From the NCBI GenBank assembly GCA_030407315.1, contig JALQPE010000064.1, forward strand, positions 1-64,000: DNA of 64,000 nucleotides, written 5' to 3'. Source of the stretch: Asparagopsis taxiformis. Lineage: Eukaryota > Rhodophyta > Florideophyceae > Bonnemaisoniales > Bonnemaisoniaceae. The position numbers and the translations under genes were made by a program. Below, in pieces: positions 1 through 8,704 of the stretch; positions within the stretch are counted from its first letter, which is position 1, and each line of letters opens with the position of its first letter. The notes beneath the pieces were generated by a model. The model did not search any database, was not told the origin of the DNA, and saw only the letters and a program-made list of their open reading frames with translations.

Positions 1-2
1 AT

Positions 3-420
3 CACTACGGTGTTGAGAATGAAAACAGACAGTAAATTTACTGTCTGAGACAGTAAAAATTACTGTCTGGCCAAGACAGTGCGCGGAGACAGTAAAATTT
101 ACTGTCTGGAAATTTCAGAATACTGCTGCAGCAGTAAACTGGCACGAAATCTGGACAGTACCAAAAACAGTAAAATTTACTGTCCAGAACAGTAAATTTT
201 ACTGTCCGGAAGTGTTGCCGCCAGACAGTATGTGCAGACAGTACATTTTACTGTCTGAGACAATACATTGTACTGTATTACTGCACTGTCTGGGGAAATC
301 TGTAGACAGTAGTGTAGATAGCAAATTGTATTGTCTGCGGGTAGTACCGTGCATTGTTTGACAACACTGTCTGGTGGAGTGGACTTAGAGGAAATATGGA
401 GCATAGTGTTGGTGTGAAGG
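3..420 (+). repeat. Type I terminal inverted repeat and subterminal boxes of copy 1
   Basis: CACTACGGTGTTGA is followed by GAATGAAAACAGACAG and then by many short palindromes of the form ACAGTAAATTTACTGT or ACAGTAAAATTTACTGT, spaced at a few tens of bases up to about position 370. The same block occurs inverted at about 38430-38829. In CACTA elements such subterminal repeats are transposase-binding sites; that role here is inferred. Confidence 0.85.
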
Positions 421-908
421 TAAATATTGGAATGGTGTGTGGTATACGACTATATTAATTGTGATGGTGCTTTACAGATAGTTGGGTGCGGGGAAGCTAG
501 ATGCTGAATAGGAAGTTGTAGAAAGGAAGATTGGGAGAACAGAACATATCTGGTTTGTCTCACCGTAAGGAGAGAATGTACAGAGTAGCTATAATATGTT
601 GAGTTTAGCATTTCAAATTATACCTATCTATCTTTGCATTGAAAGTGTCTAGTAGGAGACGTCAGTCTGGTAGCGAGGTGTGGTATGCACAGGACGTGGG
701 TGGTGGCAAAGGAAAGAATACGCACCATCCACCACTAAATTATGAAAAATAAACGTTACGGAGCACTGGGAAGCATTATTATTATGTAGAGTAGACCAGG
801 ATGGATGCATCCACTGAAATGATATTTGCTACAACACTGCTGTACTAAGCGTGACATCCTTCCTTCAAAGCAATTCTCCTTTTAGCAAACTCCAATTGCA
901 AGGTCAAG
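421..908. other. Subterminal leader without a gene
   Basis: AT-rich non-coding sequence between the subterminal repeats and the 508-aa gene. It is conserved in copy 2 (about 37930-38420), so it belongs to the element and probably holds the promoter and leader. No clear TATA box or other site can be defended. Confidence 0.5.
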
Positions 909-2435
909 ATGAATCCCGAAACCTCCGTAAGCATCGCCGCATTTTCCGAAATAACGCGTGAGGGCTTTTCGAACATCACTGCAGAGTTGAAAGCCCTGAG
1001 TGATAAAATGGATGCCGTCGAGAAGAGCACCATTCAATTACGCGAGACTCTCGGAAATGTCGCCAAGACTGTCTCCATGCTAAACACCGATATGCAGGAG
1101 GTCAAGAGCATCGTCGATGGGCTTCTGAGCCAGGGACAAGGACATCCGAAGAAGATCGCCTCCGAGAAGGACAGGGAACGTCTCCGCATTGCGCAGGACG
1201 CGGAGAAATCGTTCACGTTCGAAATGGTGTGTGCTGTGCTGTGTGCTGTTGTTCCAACGTACACGAAGGCAATGGTGGATAAGAGGGATAGGCATTTCAA
1301 CGGATGCCAGCTAATCAATACGCTGATGTTCGCCAGGCAGAGCAATGAGCGAAAGGATGTGTTCAATAGGACGCTTGCCGGCCGGAACCACATTGAATTG
1401 CGCTGCCAAGTTGTGACCTCTTTAATCAAGAATACGTGTCAAAACAATTCTTTCAGACAGGGAGGAGACCGTTCCAGCTCCAATGGAACGTCGGAAGGTA
1501 TCGAACGGTGGAGGGCGCGGGGGTATGTGACTACCGGGACCATTGAGGAGACAATTCGCGGAACGGACTCTGCTCGCATGGATGGAATGCATGGGACGTC
1601 CGAGGGAAGTGATGGGGCCGCTCGAAAGCAGAAGCGAAGAAAGGTTGGTGACAATGGGCCGTTGCACAGAAAGGAGGTAGGCATCACTGTGACGAAATCG
1701 GCACTGACGGCAGTGACCGGGTTTATGAACAAGTCCAGAGATCATGTGCGAAACCGGTTCATCCGAGATCTTGGATTCGTTCTATACAGTGGGTTTCAAG
1801 GTTCAGTCCGAATGGAGCATCATTTGCACGACGGTGGGCTGGACATTGAGTCAGTTCCAAGTCTGTACTCGGCGCAGAGGAAAATGAATGCAGCGGAGCG
1901 TGCAGCAATGGATGACAAGAATATGAAGATTCTTCGCGACTTCATTGCAGTGCGAAAAGAAATGCTATTCAAAGTCGAGTACGAAGTTCAAATAATTGGA
2001 GAACCGGACAAGAGGTTTTTGACTAGGAGGATCAATTTAGTAGAGGTTGCACTGAACTTTGCAGTCGCCTACATGCAATGTTCTGATAAGAACATGTTCC
2101 TGCGACGTTCAGAATACTCCTTGCAATTCATCTACATACTTGCATACGGGTTCCGAACGATTTTGAAATTTCAAAGTGGAACAGAGGTGGAAGGAGCGCA
2201 AATCCGGGAAATCAATGAAGCAGTGAAACTGCTTCTTCCCGGGGAGCGGGTGAGTAGTCGGTTCATGAATGAGGAGGTTTTGACTATATCGCGTGATAGA
2301 TATGAAGAACTGAATGTAGACGATGGGGGGGAATCAGTGCTGGAGGAGAGCTTCAGGTCTATGGAAGAGGACGGAGGAGATGCAGAATATGTGAAGGTAT
2401 TCGTCGATGATGAAATCGAGAATGAAGGGGAGTAG
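909..2435 (+). CDS. Element accessory protein, 508 aa, coiled coil plus unknown domain
   Basis: An open frame of 508 codons starts at an ATG (AAGATGA) and is the first gene inside the type I end. Residues about 20-75 form a heptad-like coiled coil. A basic cluster KQKRRKV near residue 240 looks like a nuclear localisation signal. The C-terminal half (about 330-480) is a well-ordered region of unknown family, followed by an acidic tail. I do not recognise a known domain. A decayed homologue lies at 36447-37916, and a diverged, spliced homologue of almost equal length (522 aa) lies at 20026-21708, so the family is a constant part of these elements. A DNA-binding accessory role, like TnpA of CACTA elements, is possible but unproven. 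Confidence 0.7.
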   Translation: MNPETSVSIAAFSEITREGFSNITAELKALSDKMDAVEKSTIQLRETLGNVAKTVSMLNTDMQEVKSIVDGLLSQGQGHPKKIASEKDRERLRIAQDAEKSFTFEMVCAVLCAVVPTYTKAMVDKRDRHFNGCQLINTLMFARQSNERKDVFNRTLAGRNHIELRCQVVTSLIKNTCQNNSFRQGGDRSSSNGTSEGIERWRARGYVTTGTIEETIRGTDSARMDGMHGTSEGSDGAARKQKRRKVGDNGPLHRKEVGITVTKSALTAVTGFMNKSRDHVRNRFIRDLGFVLYSGFQGSVRMEHHLHDGGLDIESVPSLYSAQRKMNAAERAAMDDKNMKILRDFIAVRKEMLFKVEYEVQIIGEPDKRFLTRRINLVEVALNFAVAYMQCSDKNMFLRRSEYSLQFIYILAYGFRTILKFQSGTEVEGAQIREINEAVKLLLPGERVSSRFMNEEVLTISRDRYEELNVDDGGESVLEESFRSMEEDGGDAEYVKVFVDDEIENEGE

Positions 2436-2661
2436 TATCGGATGAAACCAGTTTCGGTGTAGTAGACGAAGAATGAAGAAATAAAATTTCTGTTGAGTTG
2501 AATTTTGTAATAGATGGAAGTAGATAGATGCGAGACATCAGGAAACCAGTCAGACGATAGTGTCAAGTCGAAGGAAAAGCGCAGAGACAGGTAGTGGAAT
2601 AGTCGAAGTAAGAAGGGGCGAGGGTATCCGTCTTTACTAGAAATTGATGGCCACAGGAGCT

Positions 2662-3010
2662 CTAGAATGGAATACCCAGGAACAGGATAACTACGGATAG
2701 GTGTGCTTTATCATTTTTGCTCCGGACTGCAGGTGGCAGGTGGAGGAGAGGGTGGGTGGGTAGTGTCTGAATCCGCATTGAAGCCAAGACGAGAGATAGC
2801 CTCATAGCCAATGTCTTCAAGCTCCTGGCATATAGTAGTACCACTGAAAATACAGCAAGGTAAGCGTAGATGTAGTGTACCAAACGTCTCTGCGGTTGAT
2901 AGAGGCTGGAAAGTGCTGTAACAAGCTCGGCGCTGAATACGTCTCCACAGTAACGAAAACGTTGCTCCATAAGTAACAGTAGCCTTATCACGTAGGTGGA
3001 AAGAGTCCAC
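2662..3010 (-). pseudogene. 3' remnant of gene X
   Basis: The minus strand encodes only the C-terminal part of the gene found at 34796-36202 in copy 2, starting at a methionine followed by DSFHLRDKATVTYG. The front of the gene is missing: sequence near 3003-3010 jumps to the spacer before the methyltransferase gene, whereas copy 2 has about 1.3 kb more between the same two points. One extra A near 2718 also shifts the frame close to the end relative to copy 2. Gene X is convergent with the 508-aa gene in both copies. Confidence 0.7.
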
Positions 3011-3283
3011 GATTGGACTACAAAGATACGCTTAGAGATGTTACGGGGCCCAATAAATTGCATGGAAAAATATTTTGAGTATTACTTTAGTATTACATTG
3101 ATTATTGAGCTAACAGTCGATGTAGTTATCTTGTAAAGGTTCGGACAGGGGTGGAAAGGAAACAGCCACCGAAGTGCTACCACTCGCTGACACTTTGTTT
3201 TAAACAACCAACTTCTGCTTTGCGCCACCCTGGTCAAGCAGCAACCAACTATCCCTTTCTTATAAACTCTACCTTTGTTCGCC

Positions 3284-6200
3284 ATGGAAGGAACGTTCCA
3301 CAATCACGGTGAAAAGCACGACGGATGGGTGTTCATCGACCCCAATCAAGTCAGCAAATTCGTATCGATTCGCGATGTTGATGCAAGTCATGTGGAAGCG
3401 CTCATGGAGAGCATTCGCAACAGCGGTTATGACACAGCTCATCCCGTGACTGGCAGGTTTCGAGAAGGCGTTCTGGAGATATTGGATGGAGCGCACCGCT
3501 GCATGGCAATTGTACGTGGAATGAAGAAGGGCGTCTTTCCTCCTGGCGTTACGATTCCTATGCGAGAAGAGTCTATCGTGGCGGACACCAACAGCAGTAC
3601 TGCTGTTGTGCTGGACCGTGTGAGAGCGACGACATCCAACGACATTGCAGGCCTGCAAAGGCGCATGATGTTTGTTGAGTATCTGATGATCGCCGTTGAT
3701 CTCAGAGACGAGTACTGGGTCCAAAACGGAAAGGACAAGTACGCTCATATTTCGTCTGTGAGGATGGCCGATGTGTTGGGCTGGATCAAATCCTGCGATA
3801 CAAGCGGCCAAATTGCTTCAAGCCTGAGTGGTAAACCGCAGTACAGCTCATGCATGTCTATCCTGGCTGTGCTTCGGCCGTATCACCGAGCAGAAGATTC
3901 GAGTTCGATTGATTTGCGTCTGTGGCAAATGTTTTGTCATGCATGGGGACTCAATGCAGAGATGGGTGATTCTCCGAGGATGGTTGAGTTTCCGAAACAG
4001 GTGGGGGTGACTAGTTCTCGTGCCGTCGAAATGTTTGGCAAGACACCCCGCGGAGAATTGTCCTCTCCACTGAACCGCGAACTGCTTTCGAGCAGGTACT
4101 TTCTAGACGGCGCTACATCCGACATGCAAGATTCTTTGCAGGCTAGCCAGAAGCGGTTCAGGAGGCTGATGGTTATGATGTGCCAGTGTATCTTGGCTAT
4201 TCGCAGTAAGGAGATGGGCAGTGCGCCATCTAGGCGGGCCAGAGCCACATCCGGGGCCATTGGTGGTGGTGGAATGGTTGGAATTGCAACATCCAGTGCG
4301 CAAGCCAACGAGCTTGGATTTGTTGTCGACCGTGTGTTAGCTGCGTGGGATACCGGGGCAAGAGTGTTGGGGTATGAGGATGTTGAATCGATGTGCTGGC
4401 CGTTCATGGTATTCGATCCTGCGAGCCTTTGCTTCAGGTCACTCCCGAATCGGTCTGATGGCTGCGCGGTCGAGGAGCATCGGAAAAACCTGACCATTGT
4501 CCCGAAAACTGTAGACAGTGAAAACGGGTTCTGTGCCGACCTTCCAGTGGCTGTGGATGCAAGGCTGCGATCATTGACAAGCGCCTTCCTGCTGTCGATA
4601 CGCCAATGTGTCACTGAGGTGAATGTGTTCGCCGAGCGTGGTCAGCTGATGCAGAGACTTCGAGCCTTGCTTTTCGACACTCCTGACAAGTTCGGATTGA
4701 ACTCGTTCATGCGAGCCAAGTTGAACACGTCTCATGCCCTGGATGGTCAGAGGAGGCTGAAGGCTTGGTTATTGCGAACCCGAGAGCAACGAAAGCTTCC
4801 TCTGACCATGGATGAGTTGCACAGTCTTGAGGATACGCCCGAGCCTGGCATCCTTGAAGGTGTACCTGCGCAGATGGAAATATCCGCAGCAGTGCCAAAC
4901 AATGGCAGCGAGGATATAGAAGAGGATAGTCTGGAGCCACAGAGGAAGAAGGCTAGGCTGGAGCGCGGTGGTGGAGAGGACGATAATGCGGCGGTTGCTA
5001 GCGAAACAGCAACAAGAGAAGGTGCGGCCGAGGATGACGCTATGGAGGTTGACACTGTATCGCCTACAGAAGCACCGCTCGTTGACGTCGGAAAGGAATC
5101 CAAGCCGGAATATGTCACCAAGCTGGAAGCTGTGATGGGGCGTTACATTCACACTGTGAATTGTGACGCTACTGATGTAGCCAAAGAGGTGGAGGACAAA
5201 ATTAGTTTCCTGGAAGATGGTGTGTTGGAGGACAGTGTTCAGCTTGTGCTCACTGATCCTCCATTCAACACGAGGCGGGAAGGCGGCAGAGAAAACTCGG
5301 AGTACGATATTCTGGAGCCGGAAGAGTTGGCGAGTGTTGCGTGTGAAATAGTTCGAGTTCTTCGGCCTGGCGGTCATGCTCTAATCTATTCCAGCGTGCG
5401 CCAACTCGTGGCATGGATGGATGCAATCAGAAATGCCGAGCCTGGCAAGATGATTGTGGACAGTGTTCCAGTCGTGCTATCTCGCCGACCACACAGCTTT
5501 ACGTCCAATCCATCGACGAAAACGTGCACACTTCATAATATGCACGATTTCGTTATCCATGCGTATAAGCGGGGGAAGGGTATGGCTGCATATGATATGG
5601 TGGATTACAGGTTGCACAATCCGGACATATCGAGGCACCCTGGGTTCACCAACGCGATTGACAACGTTCCGAGGTTGTCGGCTGGTGAAGCTCAATACGA
5701 TGGGCAGAACAACCGACTGCGCCATGAGCAGAAGGCGTTGACCACTCTTCGTGAGCTTCTGGAACGATTTTCGAAGCAGAACGATATCGTGATGGATTTC
5801 TTCTCGGGAACATACAGCACAGCCATAGCGTGTATGACGTTGAGGGATGGTACGTATCGTCGGTTCATTGGGTGTGAGAAGGAAAAAAGGTGCCACGATG
5901 CATCGCAGGAGTCGATACTGCATGCTTTCGTCAGTGAGGTGAAAGCCGGGCGATATGGGGGGATCTTGCAGCGTGAGGTGGAGAGTATTCTTGGGGACGA
6001 GTCGGTACCGGTCACAGGAAAAGCTCCAAGGCTTCGTCAGAAGCACATCTCAGATGCACCAGAAGGTTTGCCTGCTGTGACAGCATTGCCGAACCACCTG
6101 CTTGTGTTCGTTGCGTCAATGAAGAAGGACGGGTCGATGCTTCACAGATTGAGCGGGGTGCCTATGGACCAGTGGCCGGCCGAGGACATGCACTCGTTTT

Positions 6201-6751
6201 GGAGCATAGACCCGGACGCGATTCTGGCTGCTGATGCCGCATTCTACGGTGTCTATGTTTCGCAATCGGAGGTAAGAGGTGGTGGGTTTGGCGTATTCGC
6301 GGCGAAGAAACTGAAGAAGGGGACGGTCATTGGCTGGTACAACGGGACGATTTTCTATGCGAAGATTCGAGACTCGGAACCGCAGAGATCAGTGATGTAC
6401 GGCCCGGAAGGATTTGGGTGCACAGGAGAGAGGTTCCAGGACTACAACATGGAATTGGAAACCACGTACATAGGGAGGGGTGCACCTGTTCGGAAGGTCT
6501 GGCTCGTTCCAGCGGTCTATAATTGTACCAGCTACCTCAATGATTGTCGGGTCATTGACGGAACGGAGAAAGCGACCGAGGTGAGTCGAACACAGTCAGC
6601 CGAGTTTCGACAAGGCGATGCCATAGACAAACCGGACTTTGCTTCGAATATCAAGAATCCCCATGCTGTCAAGGTCGTTCTGACCAGAGACGTTGAAGCT
6701 GATGAGGAGATATTTGCTGACTATGGTAGAAAATATTGGCCAGCTAACTGA
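3284..6751 (+). CDS. ParB-like / DNA methyltransferase / SET-domain fusion protein
   Basis: The intact frame encodes 1155 aa from the ATG at 3284 (GCCATGG, strong Kozak context); the frame is also open 9 bases upstream but without ATG. Residues about 9-80 resemble a ParB/sulfiredoxin-like domain, with the box DGAHRCMAIVRG. A nuclear localisation-like QRKKARLERG sits in an acidic linker near residue 565. A DNA amino-methyltransferase follows: motif IV DPPFNTR near 658, then VRVLRPGGHALIYSS, then motif I DFFSGTYSTAIAC near 838. This order (IV before I) is that of beta-class N6-adenine or N4-cytosine enzymes. Residues about 987-1155 form a SET domain with GGGFGVFAAKKLKKG, YLNDC in place of the NHSC motif, and a closing FADYGRKYW. 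ParB-methyltransferase fusions are known from phages and bacteria; fusion to SET in a eukaryotic transposon is unusual. A decayed copy is at 30811-34281. Confidence 0.87.
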   Translation: MEGTFHNHGEKHDGWVFIDPNQVSKFVSIRDVDASHVEALMESIRNSGYDTAHPVTGRFREGVLEILDGAHRCMAIVRGMKKGVFPPGVTIPMREESIVADTNSSTAVVLDRVRATTSNDIAGLQRRMMFVEYLMIAVDLRDEYWVQNGKDKYAHISSVRMADVLGWIKSCDTSGQIASSLSGKPQYSSCMSILAVLRPYHRAEDSSSIDLRLWQMFCHAWGLNAEMGDSPRMVEFPKQVGVTSSRAVEMFGKTPRGELSSPLNRELLSSRYFLDGATSDMQDSLQASQKRFRRLMVMMCQCILAIRSKEMGSAPSRRARATSGAIGGGGMVGIATSSAQANELGFVVDRVLAAWDTGARVLGYEDVESMCWPFMVFDPASLCFRSLPNRSDGCAVEEHRKNLTIVPKTVDSENGFCADLPVAVDARLRSLTSAFLLSIRQCVTEVNVFAERGQLMQRLRALLFDTPDKFGLNSFMRAKLNTSHALDGQRRLKAWLLRTREQRKLPLTMDELHSLEDTPEPGILEGVPAQMEISAAVPNNGSEDIEEDSLEPQRKKARLERGGGEDDNAAVASETATREGAAEDDAMEVDTVSPTEAPLVDVGKESKPEYVTKLEAVMGRYIHTVNCDATDVAKEVEDKISFLEDGVLEDSVQLVLTDPPFNTRREGGRENSEYDILEPEELASVACEIVRVLRPGGHALIYSSVRQLVAWMDAIRNAEPGKMIVDSVPVVLSRRPHSFTSNPSTKTCTLHNMHDFVIHAYKRGKGMAAYDMVDYRLHNPDISRHPGFTNAIDNVPRLSAGEAQYDGQNNRLRHEQKALTTLRELLERFSKQNDIVMDFFSGTYSTAIACMTLRDGTYRRFIGCEKEKRCHDASQESILHAFVSEVKAGRYGGILQREVESILGDESVPVTGKAPRLRQKHISDAPEGLPAVTALPNHLLVFVASMKKDGSMLHRLSGVPMDQWPAEDMHSFWSIDPDAILAADAAFYGVYVSQSEVRGGGFGVFAAKKLKKGTVIGWYNGTIFYAKIRDSEPQRSVMYGPEGFGCTGERFQDYNMELETTYIGRGAPVRKVWLVPAVYNCTSYLNDCRVIDGTEKATEVSRTQSAEFRQGDAIDKPDFASNIKNPHAVKVVLTRDVEADEEIFADYGRKYWPAN

Positions 6752-7044
6752 GCTACTTTGATAGATTTGAGTAAACACGCATTGACAGAGACAATAGACT
6801 GTGCATCATCTTCCAAGAGCGCTAGATATTATAGACTACACTACAACAATCGTGACATGACTGCAGGAAGGCATCTGCGGCCTGGAGTGCAAACTATCCA
6901 CTTTTCCACTGCTATACCTATGGATACGAAAGGGAGAGAAACTAGAAAGATGTGAGTGCGAAATTGTGTAGCAACGCAGCATGTAGAACACCAGTAAGAG
7001 AGCGATGTAGGAGAAGCAGTCACCCCATTACAGTGCGGGCCGTT
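6752..7044. other. Intergenic 3' flank of the methyltransferase gene
   Basis: No coding sequence is seen. The stretch is conserved in copy 2 (about 30520-30810) and leads into the palindrome array. Confidence 0.5.
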
Positions 7045-8280
7045 TACCGGGGATGCTGACAGCAAAGTCATCGTTACGATGACTTTGCTGTAAGAAAACA
7101 AATCATTACAGCAGCCATGATTTCTTTACCGGGTAAAAAAATTGTGGCCGCTGTAATGAAACGTTTTCTTACAGCAAAGTCATCGTAACGATGACTTTGC
7201 TGTAAGAAAGCAAATCATTACAGCGGCCACAATTTTTTACCCGGTAAAATTTCTTGCTGATTTTTTACCCGGTAAAAAATTCTTCGGCCACTGCAAGGAA
7301 ACGGTTCCTTACAGCAAAGTCATCGTAACGATGACTTTGCTGTAAAGAACCCTGGTAAACGGCTTCGGCTGTAAGCAGCAGGGAGTTTCGTCCTTCTCCC
7401 ATCTTGGTAAAGGTACCTTTACCAAGATCGGAGAAGGAAGAAACTCCCTGCTGTCTCACATGAGAAGCGAAGTGTGAAGTAGGGAACATCACGAGAGGAT
7501 GGTTTGGACGGCTGTTGGTCGCAAAATCTACTCCTTGTGCCGTGAGCCACAGCGACCATATGGTACCTGTGCCTCACGGCATAAAATATATATTTAACCC
7601 GCCCGGGCGGGAACCGGCGCCGGTTCCGGTGCACTATAGTCGTCAATAAGTAGGACTCTAGCTACTCACTATACAACTATAATCGTAAGGTAGGATAGCC
7701 TAAGATCGTAGTACGGAAGAGACGGATGGGAGGATGTGTGTAGAGGAAAATTAAGGCGGCAGTACGAGTAGCCTATCGTGGTAATAGACGAGTATTTCAT
7801 TGCGAGAGGGGGCGTGAGGGGGGAAACGAAAGGCGTCAGTCGTCACCAGAGAGGCTGGGATGCTGAAGACGGAGTAGAGAAATGGGGGAGAGGGTGCAGC
7901 CAGACTGCTTACAGCTTTGGCAGTTCCGGCGGGGTGCTGACAGCAAAGTCATCGTTACGATGACTTTGCTGTAAGAAAACAAATCATTACAGCAGCCATG
8001 ATTTCTTTACCGGGTAAAAAATTCTTCGGCCACTGCAAGGAAACGGTTCCTTACAGCAAAGTCATCGTTACGATGACTTTGCTGTAAGAAAGCAAATCAT
8101 TACAGCGGCCACAATTTTTTTACCCGGTAAAGAAATCGTGGCTGCTGTAATGATTTGTTTTCTTACAGCAAAGTCATCGTAACGATGACTTTGCTGTAAG
8201 GAACCCTGGTAAACGGCTTCGGCTGTAAGCAGCAGGGAGTTTCGTCCTTCTCTCATCTTTGTAAAGGTAAGAAGCGAAGT
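7045..8280. repeat. Palindrome array A (six 37-bp perfect hairpins plus larger palindromes)
   Basis: Six copies of a 37-bp inverted repeat with arms TTACAGCAAAGTCATCGT and one central base (T or A) lie at about 7058, 7169, 7309, 7939, 8051 and 8163. The stretches between neighbours are themselves inverted repeats centred on TTTACCGGGTAAA, so two kinds of hairpin alternate. Further palindromes sit between the two groups: 7376-7453 (39-base arms, two mismatches, centre GGTACC), 7538-7581 (22-base arms, three mismatches), 7598-7611 (CCCGCCCGGGCGGG) and 7610-7627 (GGAACCGGCGCCGGTTCC). The array is repeated at 29380-30510 in copy 2. It has no gene. It could be a protein-binding array, a replication or cruciform site, or piled-up foldback insertions. 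Confidence 0.9.
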
Positions 8281-8704
8281 TTGAAGTCGGGTAAATTGCT
8301 CAGCAAAGGTCTGTACGGCTGTGAGCAGCTCTCAGGAGTATTTTACCTCACGTGGTCTCTGTTCAGGTTATACCCTGTATATATATAGGTAGCCTAGTGT
8401 AGGTGGGAAGATAGACGAAAATTCTACAAATAATTTATCACAGTGACGGCTCTCGTAGTCGAAATCTGCGCGTTGTCAAGGGTTGAAACTAGTCTCCCCC
8501 TACGGCCTAGCTAGTAAAATCATATAACGTTGTAGACTAATATTAAAAAGTAGCAAGCAATCTGCTGAGTAGCACTAAACTATGAGATGAAGGACAGATG
8601 TATAGATGAGAACTGAAAAATGGGCTAAGGTAACAATGTTGAGATGAGAAAGACAGAACTTTATAGCAGGGAACAGTAGTATAGGTTTTAATACTTCTGA
8701 TATG
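8281..8704. other. 3' flank of the ParB/dioxygenase-like gene
   Basis: AT-rich, no coding sequence seen. It probably holds the 3' untranslated region of the minus-strand gene ending at 8705. It is absent from copy 2. Confidence 0.4.

Noticed and set aside
3275..3283. Start of the methyltransferase gene at 3275
   Set aside because: The codon there is TTG; the ATG at 3284 has a strong Kozak context.
3269..3811. Minus-strand frames of 100-200 codons inside the methyltransferase gene
   Set aside because: Shadow frames; only the plus-strand frame has recognisable domains and is conserved in copy 2.
7040..7360. CRISPR array
   Set aside because: The repeats are perfect palindromes, the DNA between them is itself repeated and symmetric rather than unique, and the window is eukaryotic.
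7040..8280. Simple rho-independent terminators
   Set aside because: Hairpins lack following T tracts, occur in clusters on both sides of genes and the host is a eukaryote.
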